Counted from the stretch's first letter, positions 17,459-27,091 are shown. The stretch: DNA of 64,000 nucleotides from Streptococcus suis (GCF_016775005.1 NZ_JAEUXI010000001.1:186001-250000), one strand, 5' to 3'. The notes: a model not told the origin generated them from the letters alone. Numbers and translations are program-made.

Positions 17459-18221
17459 CAAAACTCCATTCATCTAAACTATCAAGGACATGGGTTGGAG
17501 CCAGAGGTAAGTCTGCTACTTCTTCTGGCTTGGTAAATCCAGTCAGGACTAAAAGAGTTGGAAATCCATTGTCAATCCCTGCGCGAATATCCGTCAGGTA
17601 ATTATCTCCCACCATAACCGTTTGGCTACGTTCTGTGCCTAAAATCTCCAGGGCTTTGTCCATGATAATGGCTTCAGGCTTACCGATGAAGGTCGGCTCT
17701 ACTCGGGTTGCAGCTTTCAAAAGCGCAATAAGTGAGCCTGCTCCTGGCAAATGACCTCTTTCCGTCGGGATGTTCAAATCAGGGTTGGTACCGATAAAGG
17801 TCGCTCCCTTTTGAATAGCCAAGGTGGCAATGGTCAGTTTTTCATAGGTCAACTGAGTATCCAAACCGACAACAACATAGGCTGGATTTTCCGTATCTTC
17901 CACATAGCCTGCCTCAAAAATGGCAGACTTGAGCCCGTCTTCTCCAATGACATAGACTGTCTTTTCCTTGCCTAAATCATTCATATAATCTACTGTCGCC
18001 AGACTGGCTGTATAAATTGTTTCAAGCGGTGTCTCAATGTTAAAGTTTTCAGCCAACATAGCCTGCACCATCTCAGGACGGCGGGTGGTGTTGTTGGTCA
18101 CGAATAAATAGGGAATCTGACGTTCTTGCAAGCGATGAATAAAACGTTCACCAGCAGGAATCCGCTTTTTCCCTTCATAAATCGTACCATCCAAATCAAT
18201 CAAATAGCCTTGATAGGTCAT
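17448..18221 (-). CDS. HAD-superfamily IIA hydrolase (NagD/TIGR01457-like phosphatase)
   Basis: A 257-residue cytoplasmic phosphatase. The motifs are the nucleophile Asp in [11 protein letters not shown] (motif I), [10 protein letters not shown] (motif II), the C2 cap, and [19 protein letters not shown]-type motif IV ([14 protein letters not shown]). Relatives dephosphorylate sugar or glycerol phosphates and nucleotides; the substrate here is not evident. It lies in an operon with the NUDIX and thioesterase genes upstream and the TIGR01906 gene downstream. Confidence 0.88.
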   Translation of the reverse strand: MTYQGYLIDLDGTIYEGKKRIPAGERFIHRLQERQIPYLFVTNNTTRRPEMVQAMLAENFNIETPLETIYTASLATVDYMNDLGKEKTVYVIGEDGLKSAIFEAGYVEDTENPAYVVVGLDTQLTYEKLTIATLAIQKGATFIGTNPDLNIPTERGHLPGAGSLIALLKAATRVEPTFIGKPEAIIMDKALEILGTERSQTVMVGDNYLTDIRAGIDNGFPTLLVLTGFTKPEEVADLPLAPTHVLDSLDEWSFDEN

Positions 18222-18230
18222 ACTTTCTCC

Positions 18231-18848
18231 TTAATCAAATCGTGTTTCCCAATGCTCAGATCGACTAGCTTCCAAGCAAAGTGCTAGTTGCTCAGCTGTA
18301 TTTTTCCCAAGTGAGAGCGGTGGTAAGCCATCTAGACTGAAGAAGCCACTGGCAACTGTTTCCGAATTGGGCTGAAACTCCCCGCCAAGGAGACGACATA
18401 GAATGAAGACCTTGGTAACGCGGTGGGCTGACTTGGCAGGATTGTTCTTGTGCTTGTCCAAAATTGCCACCACACGCTGAGCCTCCACATCCAGCCCCGC
18501 TTCTTCCTTGACCTCCTTGACAACATTGTCCTTGACCGACTGGTCCACATCGCACCAACCACCTGGCAAGGACCAGAGCCCATCATTTTCCTGTACTAGC
18601 AGGATTTTATCCTCTTGGAAAATAGCTGCGCGGGTATCCAGCTTGGGTGTCTGATAGCCAGTTTCATTGCAAAACAAGTCTGTCACCACTTCCAAGGGCT
18701 GTCCAGATGGCTCTACCAACATTTCCGCCGCAATCTGTCTGATTTCCTCAAATCGTTCCATGTCATAAACATCTTTTCCATAGGCCAAGCCTGTCTGAGC
18801 CAAGGCTTGTAAACGTACGGCCCATTCCAACCACTTATCCTGCGACAT
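18231..18848 (-). CDS. NUDIX hydrolase with N-terminal helical domain
   Basis: A 205-residue pyrophosphohydrolase. An N-terminal helical domain (about 1-65) precedes the NUDIX domain; the NUDIX box starts at GGWCDVDQSV (about 96-119), with KEVKEEAGL as the metal-binding core. The canonical first Glu of the box is Gln103 and Arg is Lys111, while the EE pair is intact. This architecture resembles ADP-ribose or CDP-choline pyrophosphatases, but the substrate is unknown. The start overlaps the thioesterase gene by 14 bp. Confidence 0.85.
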   Translation of the reverse strand: MSQDKWLEWAVRLQALAQTGLAYGKDVYDMERFEEIRQIAAEMLVEPSGQPLEVVTDLFCNETGYQTPKLDTRAAIFQEDKILLVQENDGLWSLPGGWCDVDQSVKDNVVKEVKEEAGLDVEAQRVVAILDKHKNNPAKSAHRVTKVFILCRLLGGEFQPNSETVASGFFSLDGLPPLSLGKNTAEQLALCLEASRSEHWETRFD

Positions 18849-19575
18849 GACTTTCCCTCCATTCTATGACAGCTTGCGCATGGATATGCCCATCTACCAC
18901 AATCTCATGCTGACTAACACCAGCTTCTGCCACCATGCGTGAACTCACCAGGCTAGTCGCCTCTACTTCCTTAAGATACTTGAGTTGGATTTTTTTAGGG
19001 ACATGGCAGAGCAGAAAATCATAGCCCAGTGCTTCATACATCCATTCCAGGTACTTGCCATTATTGACATGCCCATTCATATCCAAGTCAAAATAGCGAA
19101 CAGGAAATTCTTGAACTGATGGATTTTCCAAGAGCTGATACTTGGGAGCCCGAGGCAATTTCTTGACCTGCTCAGACTGATAAGGAGCAATCAAATCTTC
19201 TGGCACAGGCGCCACCTTGCGAGTCTCAAAATCAATCAGGACAAAATAACAAAGAATGTCCAACAAAAGATTGCCCGCTTCATCGTAGATATAGAACATC
19301 CGATGACAGAAAAACTTGTTGTAGGCCACCGCTTCTGTTTTAATGACAATGGTTTCATTGTACTTGGGTAGGCGTTGAATAGTTAGTTCATAATCAGTCA
19401 CCACCCAAATCAAGCCAAATTCCTGAAAAACATAGAGGTCACTGCGACCCAGTTCTTCCGACTGCCGACCTGACACACCAAGACAGTAGGAAATAAAGTC
19501 AGGCAGTTTGATTTCTTGTTTGACATCCACCATATCAAAGGGAATGGTGAACTCTTCTTGGTAGCTTAGTCCCAT
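18835..19575 (-). CDS. Acyl-ACP thioesterase
   Basis: A 246-residue double hot-dog thioesterase that releases fatty acids from acyl-ACP. The first hot dog contains VTDYELTIQRLPKYNETIVIKTEA; the second starts near 155 with PVRYFDLDMNGHVNNGKYLEW, carrying the conserved Asp/Asn/His catalytic residues of the FatA/FatB-like family. It heads the four-gene thioesterase-NUDIX-HAD-TIGR01906 operon. The link between membrane-lipid turnover and the other three genes is not obvious. Confidence 0.88.
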   Translation of the reverse strand: MGLSYQEEFTIPFDMVDVKQEIKLPDFISYCLGVSGRQSEELGRSDLYVFQEFGLIWVVTDYELTIQRLPKYNETIVIKTEAVAYNKFFCHRMFYIYDEAGNLLLDILCYFVLIDFETRKVAPVPEDLIAPYQSEQVKKLPRAPKYQLLENPSVQEFPVRYFDLDMNGHVNNGKYLEWMYEALGYDFLLCHVPKKIQLKYLKEVEATSLVSSRMVAEAGVSQHEIVVDGHIHAQAVIEWRESHVAG

Positions 19576-19600
19576 AATTCTAATCTTTCTAGTCTTAAAG

Positions 19601-19704
19601 TATAGTCTTTCAGTTTGCTTTTAGTACTAGGCAACGAGCTGCAGACAGTACTGGAGTACGGCAAAGCGAGTTAACGAAGTAATAAAACAAACTGAATGAC
19701 TATA
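19601..19704. repeat. Inverted-repeat element with conserved core (family 2), hemW end
   Basis: The 17-bp arms (19601-19617 and 19688-19704) match at 16 of 17 positions. The core includes ACTAGGCAACGAGCTGCAG and GTACTGGAGTACGGCAAAGC. The right arm contains the hemW stop codon (19700-19702). It fills the hemW to thioesterase gap. Confidence 0.8.
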
Positions 19705-20827
19705 TGAAACGCTCGGCAACTGTATCACCCAGGAAGAGACCCTTTTTGGTCATCCGAAGCCAACGGTCTTCTTCTTGCAAGAGACCTTCATTTTTCAAGT
19801 CTCTGACCACCTGACCGTAGCGGTCTTCAAAGGAGATACCAAACTTTTCCTCGAATCGCTTGATGGACACGCCAGTTTTTTTCCGTAAACCTAAAAACAT
19901 CTCTTCTTCCATCTGCTCGGTCTGGCTGAGGAATTCTTCGTGTAAGCGGGAATGGCCTTTTTCGCGGATGGATTTGAGGTAGTGCTGAATGGGGCCGCGG
20001 TTGCGGTAGCGCATGCCGTCGATGTAGCCAGATGCTCCAGCTCCTAGACCATAGTACTCCGAGTTGTCCCAGTACATGAGGTTGTGGCGACTTTCAAAAC
20101 CAGGCTTGGTGAAATTGGAAATTTCGTAGTGCTCGAAGCCGTTTTTCTCCAGCTCTTGAAGAATGTAGTCGAACATATCGGACTCCACATCTTCGTTGGG
20201 CAGATGCAGGTTGCCGCGGCGTTGGCGGTTCATGAAGACCGTGTGGTTCTCCAAAATCAAGCTATAGAGGCTCATGTGGGGAATGTCCAGCTCCAAGGCC
20301 TTGGCGACATTGTCCACCACCTGCTCCATGGTCTGACCAGGCAGGGCATAAATCAGGTCAATGGAAATGTTGTGGAAACCCGCTTCCTTGAGGGCTGCAA
20401 TGGTTTCATAAATCTGGGCCCGGTTATGGCTGCGACCGATTTTTTTCAGCATACGGTCATCAAAGGTCTGAACGCCAAGCGACACTCGATTGCACTTGGA
20501 TTTTTTCAGAACCGCAATCTTATCCGCCGTCAAGTCACCTGGATTGGCCTCAATGGTGAATTCTTCCAGCTGTGACAAGTCCAGCAAGTCCTCCAGATTG
20601 GTCAAAAGGTAGTCCAGCTGGTCTGCCGAGAGAGCCGATGGTGTTCCGCCTCCGATATAAAGCGTGCGGAGGGCTGGCAGGTCGTAAAACTTGACCTCTT
20701 CCATGAGGGCTGCCAAATACTCGTCAACAGGCTGGTTCTTAATAAAGACCTTAGAAAAATCACAGTAGTAACAAATCTGGGTGCAAAATGGAATGTGGAT
20801 ATAGGCTGATGTCGGTCGTTTTTTCAT
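19700..20827 (-). CDS. hemW: Radical SAM heme chaperone HemW
   Basis: A 375-residue HemN-like radical SAM protein. The cluster motif C15xxxC19xxC22 is in PFCTQICYYCDFS, and YIGGGTPSAL is the SAM glycine motif. It lacks the fourth nearby Cys of true coproporphyrinogen III dehydrogenase, so HemW (heme binding and insertion) is the better name. Streptococci lack heme biosynthesis, which also fits. Its stop codon lies within an inverted repeat shared with the following intergenic region. Confidence 0.9.
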   Translation of the reverse strand: MKKRPTSAYIHIPFCTQICYYCDFSKVFIKNQPVDEYLAALMEEVKFYDLPALRTLYIGGGTPSALSADQLDYLLTNLEDLLDLSQLEEFTIEANPGDLTADKIAVLKKSKCNRVSLGVQTFDDRMLKKIGRSHNRAQIYETIAALKEAGFHNISIDLIYALPGQTMEQVVDNVAKALELDIPHMSLYSLILENHTVFMNRQRRGNLHLPNEDVESDMFDYILQELEKNGFEHYEISNFTKPGFESRHNLMYWDNSEYYGLGAGASGYIDGMRYRNRGPIQHYLKSIREKGHSRLHEEFLSQTEQMEEEMFLGLRKKTGVSIKRFEEKFGISFEDRYGQVVRDLKNEGLLQEEDRWLRMTKKGLFLGDTVAERFI

Positions 20828-20872
20828 ACCAACTATTATAGCACACTGTCACTAAAAATATTTTTTACAGCC

Positions 20873-20900
20873 TTTACCCCCCCTCAAATAATGATATAAT
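20873..20900 (+). promoter_or_regulatory. Promoter of VanZ-like gene
   Basis: TTTACC (20873-20878), a 16-bp spacer and TATAAT (20895-20900), followed by a strong AAAGGAGG 8 nt before the ATG. Confidence 0.65.
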
Positions 20901-20918
20901 AAAAAAAGGAGGTCCTCT

Positions 20919-21497
20919 ATGAAAAAAGAAATTTTCTACGATTGTATCAACTTGATTCTATCATTTCTACTTTGCCGTTGGCTCTTTATGACTTTTCTTT
21001 TTTACCAGTTCTCGACCATTTTCATGACGGTTGATTTTTTACCTAGTCTTACAGCAATACTATTGATGACTGGGGTTTGCTTTACTCTCTTTCGACTGGT
21101 CTATCAATCAGGAATTTCCCGATGGACTCTTTGTTTTTTCTATGGATGCTATGGCTTTCTGCTGCTCTATCTTCTCTTTTTCAAAAGCATGGGCGTCAGA
21201 GGTATCAACTGGGATCTCCTTAGCACCTTTTCTCAAGACCTATTTCTCAATCCTGCTATATTGGTCTTTAACCTCTTACTCTTTTTACCACTTGGGTTGC
21301 TTTTTTCATTTTCTTGGAAAAAACTTTCTCTCTTTGTAGGGGCTATATTGCTAGTTGAAGCCTGTCAATTCTTCTTTTCACTGGGCTTCTTTGACCTTGG
21401 CGACATCTTACTTAACTCCTCTGGCTTTGCCCTTGGAAACTTCTTGGGACAATCCGCAATCGCCCACTCTTTCAAAAATAGAATACAGAAAAAATGA
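20919..21497 (+). CDS. VanZ-like membrane protein
   Basis: A 192-residue protein with about six hydrophobic helices. The C-terminal part (NPAILVFNLLLFLPLGLLFSF and GFFDLGDILLNSSGFALGNFLG) carries the VanZ-family signature: the N-P-L-G-type loop and the D-x-x-N-x-x-G motif. VanZ proteins give low-level teicoplanin resistance in VanA elements, but chromosomal relatives are of unknown function. Monocistronic. Confidence 0.8.
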   Translation: MKKEIFYDCINLILSFLLCRWLFMTFLFYQFSTIFMTVDFLPSLTAILLMTGVCFTLFRLVYQSGISRWTLCFFYGCYGFLLLYLLFFKSMGVRGINWDLLSTFSQDLFLNPAILVFNLLLFLPLGLLFSFSWKKLSLFVGAILLVEACQFFFSLGFFDLGDILLNSSGFALGNFLGQSAIAHSFKNRIQKK

Positions 21498-21518
21498 CCC
21501 CGAAAGGTCATTTTTATA
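21489..21518. terminator. Bidirectional terminator
   Basis: AATGACC, CCGAAA and GGTCATT with flanking A and T runs, between the convergent VanZ and phosphorylase genes. Confidence 0.8.
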
Positions 21519-21520
21519 TG

Positions 21521-23785
21521 CTACGCTTCCAAATGCCAGATGTCTTCGTTGTACTGTTGAATGGTACGGTCTGATGAGAAGAAGCCTGCTTTAGCAATGT
21601 TGACGATGACCTTATCCAACCAGCTGTCGCGGTCTTCATAGTCTGCCAACATTCTTTCCTTAGTTGCAATGTAGTCTTCCAAGTCTAGCAAGGTCATGAA
21701 GTGGTCATTGTGCTTAAGGTTGTCCTGCAAACGCCAGAGTCGTTCATCGATACCACCTGCATGACGAATAGTGTCAGAAGTGATGAAATCAATCAATGGA
21801 CGGATAGCTTCGCGCTCGTAGAAGGCATACGGATGGTAGGTTCCATTTGCATAGTGGTCAATAACAGTCTGGCTATCTTGACCGAAAATGTAGATATTTT
21901 CATCACCAACTAATTCATGAATTTCCACATTGGCCCCATCATCAGTACCGATGGTCAAGGCACCGTTGAGCATGAATTTCATGTTACCTGTACCAGAAGC
22001 TTCTTTAGATGCAAGAGAAATCTGCTCTGAAATATCTGCCGCTGGAATGATGAAGCTGGCTTCCGTTACGTTGTAGTTTTCAATCATGACCAACTGCAAG
22101 TGTGGTGCTACTTCTGGATCATTTTTGATAACCTGTGACAAGACCAAAATCAAGTGGATAATATCTTGAGCCGTTGTGTAGGCTGGGGCTGCTTTTCCTC
22201 CAAAGAAGACTGTCAATGGACGAGTTGGGATGTTGCCTGCCTTGATATCCAAATACTTGTGGATGACATAGAGAACATTCATCTGTTGACGCTTGTACTC
22301 GTGCATACGCTTGATTTGCACGTCAAAGATAGACTCTGGATTGACCTCCACACCTTGCGTCTTAGCAATATGACGTTGCAATTTCCGCTTGTTGTGTTGC
22401 TTGGTTTCTTCCAACCAATTCTTCAATTCTTTGCTGTCTTTGTGGTCCAAGAGTTTTTCTAACTCGCTAGCATCATGGTGGTAGCCATGTCCAAGTAAGC
22501 CATCAAGGTAGCTAGCTAGGCTTGGGTTGGCATGCATGAGCCAACGGCGGAAGGTGATACCATTAGTCTTGTTGTTAAACTTCTCTGGGTAAAGCTCGTA
22601 GAAGGCTTTCAACTCAGATGTCTTCAAAATCTCAGTATGGAGGGCTGCCACACCGTTGATAGAATATCCATAGTGAATATCCATGTGGGCCATGTGGACA
22701 CGACCATGCTCATCGATGATATTAACTGCTGGGTCATTTTTCACTTCTTTGGCACGACGGTCCAACTCTTCGATAAATGGTACTAAGTGAGGCACCACAC
22801 GGTTCAAGAAGTCAAGCGGCCATTTTTCAAGGGCTTCAGACAAGATAGTGTGGTTGGTATAGGCAGTCATTTTCTTGACAATTTCGATTGCCTCATCAAA
22901 GGAAATGCCACGAAGTTCCAAGAGACGAATCAATTCTGGAATGACAAGGGATGGGTGAGTGTCGTTGATTTGAACCACCGCATAATCAGGCAAGTCATGA
23001 AGATTTGAACCTTTAGCAACCGCTTCATCAATCAAGAGTTGAGCTGCGTTAGATACCATGAAATACTGCTGGAAGATACGGAGAACTTTACCCTCGTCTG
23101 TCGAATCATCTGGATAAAGGAAGAGGGTCAAATTACGGAAAATATCTTCCTTGTCAAACTCAATGCCATCATAAATAATATTGTCATCAACTGAACCAAG
23201 GTCAAACAAACGCAAACGGTTCTTCCGCTCAGTCTTATAACCTGGCACATCGATATCGTACAACTTAGAAGTTAAGGTAAAGTTAGCAAATGGCACTTGG
23301 TAAGAAATTGGGGATTCTGTCAACCAAGAACGTGGTGTAATCCATTCATTTGGCACTGCAGATTGTTGGTGGTATTCGAACAACTGACGGAAAAGTCCGA
23401 AGTGGTAGTTCAATCCGACACCATCTCCGTTGAGACCAAGGCTAGCAATGGAATCAAGGAAGCAGGCGGCCAAACGACCCAAACCACCATTTCCTAGTGA
23501 TGGCTCCATCTCCACATCTTCAATAGCAATCAAGTCTTTACCTGCTGCTGCAAGCTGGCTCTTCACCTCATCATAAACACCCAAGTTGATCAAGTTATTA
23601 GACAAGAGTTTACCAATCAAGAACTCAGCAGAAATATAGTAAACTTTCTTCTTTTGTTGATTAGTATATTTTGCTTCGCTCTGCTGTTTGGTAAATGCTA
23701 GAAGAGCATAATAGAGTTCATAGTCAGAACAATCCTCGATACGTTTGGCATACATAGCCTGAACAAAATGTTGTAAATTAATCAC
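21521..23785 (-). CDS. glgP: Glycogen/maltodextrin phosphorylase
   Basis: GT35 alpha-glucan phosphorylase that releases glucose-1-phosphate from glycogen or maltodextrins. The 754-residue product includes [35 protein letters not shown], and the PLP-binding segment [20 protein letters not shown]. The start is GTG at 23785 (VINLQHFVQ) with GGGGAG 6 nt upstream; a TTG/ATG reading further upstream would run through the operator region. No malQ is next to it here; it stands alone with its own catabolite-controlled promoter. Confidence 0.93.
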   Translation of the reverse strand: MINLQHFVQAMYAKRIEDCSDYELYYALLAFTKQQSEAKYTNQQKKKVYYISAEFLIGKLLSNNLINLGVYDEVKSQLAAAGKDLIAIEDVEMEPSLGNGGLGRLAACFLDSIASLGLNGDGVGLNYHFGLFRQLFEYHQQSAVPNEWITPRSWLTESPISYQVPFANFTLTSKLYDIDVPGYKTERKNRLRLFDLGSVDDNIIYDGIEFDKEDIFRNLTLFLYPDDSTDEGKVLRIFQQYFMVSNAAQLLIDEAVAKGSNLHDLPDYAVVQINDTHPSLVIPELIRLLELRGISFDEAIEIVKKMTAYTNHTILSEALEKWPLDFLNRVVPHLVPFIEELDRRAKEVKNDPAVNIIDEHGRVHMAHMDIHYGYSINGVAALHTEILKTSELKAFYELYPEKFNNKTNGITFRRWLMHANPSLASYLDGLLGHGYHHDASELEKLLDHKDSKELKNWLEETKQHNKRKLQRHIAKTQGVEVNPESIFDVQIKRMHEYKRQQMNVLYVIHKYLDIKAGNIPTRPLTVFFGGKAAPAYTTAQDIIHLILVLSQVIKNDPEVAPHLQLVMIENYNVTEASFIIPAADISEQISLASKEASGTGNMKFMLNGALTIGTDDGANVEIHELVGDENIYIFGQDSQTVIDHYANGTYHPYAFYEREAIRPLIDFITSDTIRHAGGIDERLWRLQDNLKHNDHFMTLLDLEDYIATKERMLADYEDRDSWLDKVIVNIAKAGFFSSDRTIQQYNEDIWHLEA

Positions 23786-23833
23786 GGCGATCTCCCCTTG
23801 CAAATTCATTTGTGTAAACATTCAAAAATATTT

Positions 23834-23859
23834 CATAAACGCTTTTGTAAACGCTTTCT
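23834..23859 (-). promoter_or_regulatory. Two overlapping cre (CcpA) sites upstream of glgP
   Basis: The minus strand reads AGAAAGCGTTTACA (23859-23846) and CAAAAGCGTTTATG (23847-23834), both close to the cre consensus with central CG. They cover the predicted start site and early transcript, so CcpA would repress glgP when glucose is present. Confidence 0.7.
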
Positions 23860-23865
23860 AATTTG

Positions 23866-23894
23866 ATTATACACTAAAATATAAGAAAAAACAA
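23866..23894 (-). promoter_or_regulatory. Promoter of glgP
   Basis: TTGTTT (23894-23889), a 17-bp spacer and TATAAT (23871-23866). Predicted start near 23859, inside the first cre site. Confidence 0.75.
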
Positions 23895-23962
23895 GCCCAA
23901 ATTAGTTTTTGTCGCATTTCTATCATTGAAAGTAGATTGAAATGATTTATTGTTCTGAATCC

Positions 23963-24000
23963 TAGCAAAAAACAGAGCTAAACAGCTCTGTTTTTCTATA
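23963..24000 (-). terminator. Terminator after the HIRAN gene
   Basis: AACAGAGC, a 6-base loop and GCTCTGTT followed by T4, closing the nucleoside-salvage operon. Confidence 0.85.
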
Positions 24001-24385
24001 TCATTTACGAAAATCTTTGAATTTTACAACCACACGAAGTTGACGTTCCGGGTGTTCTGTTAAATCTATCATTTGAACTCTGGCTTCAAGGATCTCACCA
24101 TGTCCATAGAATAACAATCGGCTAATTAGGCTATTTTTATGCTTGGGAATATAACCCAATTTTTTCCCTTGAAATAGAATCACAACTGCTTCTGAATCAT
24201 AAGGGTTAGCTGGTTCCGCAAGCATTTCTAAAGAAGTACCAAGTTTTAATTCTTTCACTAATCGCTCCCTTATCGTTTTCAAGGAGCGAGCTCATACAGT
24301 CCACTGGACTGTATGACTAATAAGCAAATCCAGCTAAATGAAAATCTTCAATGTGACGTGTTGGTTCAAAATTTGCAAATGACAT
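24001..24385 (-). pseudogene. HIRAN-domain protein gene interrupted by a two-hairpin repeat
   Basis: Two reading-frame pieces make one HIRAN-type protein. The 5' piece starts at ATG 24385 with AAGGAG 6 nt upstream and encodes 22 residues ending FHLAGFAY, then a TAG (24319-24317). The 3' piece, open to 24001, continues the fold with KELKLGTSLEMLAEPANPYDSEAV and GKKLGYIPKHKNSLISRLL, ending in a basic tail. Between them lies a family-1 two-hairpin repeat, and the two frames are out of register. A TTG at 24282 could start a truncated product, but it lies in the repeat loop and has no Shine-Dalgarno. HIRAN domains are linked to DNA repair or binding of DNA ends. Confidence 0.7.
24259..24319. repeat. 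Family-1 two-hairpin repeat inside the HIRAN gene
   Basis: CGCTCC/GGAGCG with the loop CTTATCGTTTTCAA, then CATACAGTCC-ACT-GGACTGTATG. Same architecture and loop as the modules near 11.3-11.9 kb. Confidence 0.75.
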
Positions 24386-24412
24386 AGAATTCTCCTTACG
24401 AATAATCAATAT

Positions 24413-25126
24413 CTATTCAGCAATCAAGGTTTCCAAACCAACCTTCATCATGTCCGTGAAGGTGTTTTGACGCTCTTCTGCTGTCGTATCTTCGTCTGGG
24501 TTGACCAAGCTATCAGAAATAGTCATGATTGCAAGTGTTTCAACACCGAATTTAGCACCCAAATAATAAAGGGCTGCAGCTTCCATCTCAACTGCCTTGA
24601 CACCAATTTGACCAAGTTCCAAATTACGACTGAAAAGTTTAGGCGAGTAGAAACTGTCTGAAGACAAGACATTGCCGACATGCGTTGTCAAATTAAGGTC
24701 TTTAGCAATATGATATGCCTTGTCCAAAAGGTTGAAACTTGCAATTTGTGGCAAGTCATATTCTGGCCAATCAATATTGATCATACGAGAGTTGGTTGCA
24801 GCTGCTTGCGCCAAGACCAATTCACGAACATGAACATCAGCACTCAGTGAGCCTGCTGTTCCAACACGGATCAATTTTTTCACACCGTATTCATTGATCA
24901 ATTCATGAGCATAGATAGAGATGGATGGCATTCCCATACCTGTTCCCATGACAGAGACACGATGCCCCTTGTAGGTACCTGTGTAGCCGAACATATTGCG
25001 AACTTCGTTGAAGCAAACGGTATCTTCAAGGAAGTTTTCAGCGATAAATTTAGCACGAAGCGGATCACCAGGAAGCAAAATCTTATCAGCAATTTCGCCT
25101 GGTTTTGCGGAAATATGGATACTCAT
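24413..25126 (-). CDS. deoD: Purine nucleoside phosphorylase DeoD-type
   Basis: Hexameric phosphorylase that cleaves purine (deoxy)nucleosides, including adenosine, to base and (deoxy)ribose-1-phosphate. The 237-residue product starts [20 protein letters not shown], with [11 protein letters not shown] (phosphate site), VGTAGSL and [17 protein letters not shown] (substrate Glu), and ISDSLV with the catalytic Asp. An in-frame GTG three codons upstream is possible. The likely Shine-Dalgarno (GGAAGGG) lies in a small hairpin at 25136-25153. It sits in the deoB-arsC-punA-lemA-deoD-HIRAN operon. Confidence 0.93.
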   Translation of the reverse strand: MSIHISAKPGEIADKILLPGDPLRAKFIAENFLEDTVCFNEVRNMFGYTGTYKGHRVSVMGTGMGMPSISIYAHELINEYGVKKLIRVGTAGSLSADVHVRELVLAQAAATNSRMINIDWPEYDLPQIASFNLLDKAYHIAKDLNLTTHVGNVLSSDSFYSPKLFSRNLELGQIGVKAVEMEAAALYYLGAKFGVETLAIMTISDSLVNPDEDTTAEERQNTFTDMMKVGLETLIAE

Positions 25127-25199
25127 TTTTTTCACAAAGGGCTACTAGCCCTTCCTTTCTTTTCTCTATTTATGTAACCCAGATTTCAAATTGACTTGG

Positions 25200-25904
25200 T
25201 TACATATAGGCTTGCTCCTTGAAACCAAGTGTCCCTCTTAAGAAGGCAAATGGCAAGGCATAGATTGATTTATTGTATTGTGAAACTGTGTCGTTGTAAT
25301 ACAGGCGTTGGTTGGTCACCAGAGCTTCAGCTTCTTTGATTTCTCGCATTAAATCACGCAGACTATCATCAGCCCTTCCTTTTGTATCCCGTTCGATCCG
25401 TTCCACCAACTTTGTAACTTTTTCAGAGTGTTGCGACAGATGGTCATGGAAATTGTTTGAACCCGAATTGGAAGTGAATTTCTTCTTGGTCTGATGATGA
25501 TTGGCATCGTTTCCTTCTGCAGTCAAACGGTCTGACTGCTTCTCCTCTTCAATCAACTCGGAAAAGGTATTCTTCACAGACATTTTTAACTCGTGATCTA
25601 CAATTTTATCCGTCACTTCTTGCAGTTGGTCCAACAACTTTGTAACATGTAGTTGTTTAATCTCTATTGCATTGTAAGAAGTGGTAATCTCCTCTTTTAA
25701 GTGAACAACCTTATTATATTGCAGTATAAATAAAATAATCAGATAGGAAATTACTGCACAAATAATCGAAGCACCATTGAAAGGCTCGTAGTTGGTGTTA
25801 GAACCACTCGTATCAATAGCTGCAAAGAAAACCAACCAGACTATTGTAAGTAGCGCAATAATGCCTATCCCTTTCAGAACACTGAACCAGGGTTTGTTGG
25901 TCAT
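25200..25904 (-). CDS. LemA-like membrane protein
   Basis: A 234-residue protein with two N-terminal TM helices (about 10-30 and 45-63) and a long charged coiled-coil domain. The C-terminus YNDTVSQYNKSIYALPFAFLRGTLGFKEQAYM follows the LemA-family end closely, while the N-terminal half diverges. AGGAGGG is 4 nt before the ATG, and the gene starts 9 bp after punA. Its position inside a purine-salvage operon is unusual, and no enzymatic role is evident. Confidence 0.65.
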   Translation of the reverse strand: MTNKPWFSVLKGIGIIALLTIVWLVFFAAIDTSGSNTNYEPFNGASIICAVISYLIILFILQYNKVVHLKEEITTSYNAIEIKQLHVTKLLDQLQEVTDKIVDHELKMSVKNTFSELIEEEKQSDRLTAEGNDANHHQTKKKFTSNSGSNNFHDHLSQHSEKVTKLVERIERDTKGRADDSLRDLMREIKEAEALVTNQRLYYNDTVSQYNKSIYALPFAFLRGTLGFKEQAYM

Positions 25905-25913
25905 TGATCCCTC

Positions 25914-26723
25914 CTACAACTCAGCCAAGATAGCTTTGACCAAGCCTTTGAAGTTGCCCTTGATTTGCTCGGTTACTTCTACGACTTCTTCGTGGTTGAG
26001 TTCAGATTGGAAACCAGCCGCAAAGTTTGTGATGGCAGAAATACCCAAGACTTTCATACCTGAGTGAGCTGCAACGATAACTTCTGGTACTGTTGACATA
26101 CCGACTGCATGGGCACCCATAGTCTTGAAGGCCAAGATTTCTGCAGGTGTTTCATAGGTAGGACCTGTCACGCCGAGGTAGACACCATTGTCCAACTTGA
26201 TACCCAATTTTTCTGCAACGGCATGGGCTTTCTCACGGTATTCTTTGGTGTAGGCATTGGACATATCTGGGAAACGTGGACCAAATTCTTCCAAGTTTTC
26301 GCCAATCAATGGATTTTGACCAGTCATGTTGATGTGGTCTGTAATGGCCATGAGGGTACCTGGACCGTAGCCGATACCACCTGCGGCATTGGTCACAATC
26401 ACGCCTTCACAGCCAAGAGCTTTCATAACGCGGACTGGGAAGGTCACTACTTCCATTGGATTGCCTTCGTAGAAGTGGAAACGACCTTGCAAAGCCAAGA
26501 CCTTGCGGCCTGCCAAATCACCGTAAACCAACTTACCAGCATGACCTACAACTGTTGACTTACCCCAGTTTGGAATATCTGCATAATCGATTACGATAGC
26601 ATTTTCTACTTCTTCCGCTAATTCGCCCAAACCTGAGCCCAAAATCAAACCAAATTCTGGCTTGACCAAACCTTTTTCTTCTAAGAAGTTTTTTGTTTCA
26701 TTGATTTTTGCAAGTAAACTCAT
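25914..26723 (-). CDS. punA: Purine nucleoside phosphorylase PunA-type
   Basis: Trimeric PNP acting on inosine and guanosine. The 269-residue product has GLILGSGLGELAEEVE, the phosphate-binding GRFHFYEG, ITDHINMTGQNPL, YLGVTGPTYETPAE, GMSTVPEVI and AITNFAAG. With DeoD it covers 6-oxo and 6-amino purine nucleosides. Located between the ArsC-like gene and the LemA-like gene. Confidence 0.94.
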   Translation of the reverse strand: MSLLAKINETKNFLEEKGLVKPEFGLILGSGLGELAEEVENAIVIDYADIPNWGKSTVVGHAGKLVYGDLAGRKVLALQGRFHFYEGNPMEVVTFPVRVMKALGCEGVIVTNAAGGIGYGPGTLMAITDHINMTGQNPLIGENLEEFGPRFPDMSNAYTKEYREKAHAVAEKLGIKLDNGVYLGVTGPTYETPAEILAFKTMGAHAVGMSTVPEVIVAAHSGMKVLGISAITNFAAGFQSELNHEEVVEVTEQIKGNFKGLVKAILAEL

Positions 26724-26734
26724 ATTTTCTCCTT

Positions 26735-27091
26735 TTATAAATAATCCGACCAGTCATATTCTGGCATTTTTTCCTTGATGATGTCGAGCGGACGACAGAG
26801 AAAGGCTGTCTGTTCTCGCTCGATAATGGGACGGTTGAGAAGAGCAGGCTCTTCCACTAAACGCTCAAAGAGTTGTTCTTCTGACAAACCTGCTCGCTCT
26901 TCTTCTGTCAAACGAATGACTGCAGAGGGCTGGCTGCCCATTTTTTTCAAAAGAGCTGTCAATTCTACCTCTGTCAGTGGATTTTCTAGGTAATTAACCC
27001 ACTTGATGTTCAGGTCCTGACTAGGTAGTAAGATTTTCAATTTCTTACATTTGCTGCAGTCGGGATTGTAATAGACCGTCAGTTGTTCCAT
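26735..27091 (-). CDS. ArsC/Spx-family thioredoxin-fold protein
   Basis: A 118-residue ArsC-like protein with the N-terminal YYNPDCSKCKKLKILL segment and the C-terminal half including RPIIEREQTAFLCRPLD, as in YfgD-type reductases. The first Cys of NPDCSKC is the ArsC nucleophile position. No arsenical operon is nearby, so arsenate reduction is doubtful. Its start overlaps the deoB stop in TAATG. Confidence 0.8.
   Translation of the reverse strand: MEQLTVYYNPDCSKCKKLKILLPSQDLNIKWVNYLENPLTEVELTALLKKMGSQPSAVIRLTEEERAGLSEEQLFERLVEEPALLNRPIIEREQTAFLCRPLDIIKEKMPEYDWSDYL

Noticed and set aside
26735-27091. True arsenate reductase gene
   Set aside because: No ars regulator or pump nearby and the gene is embedded in nucleoside salvage; only the ArsC fold can be claimed.
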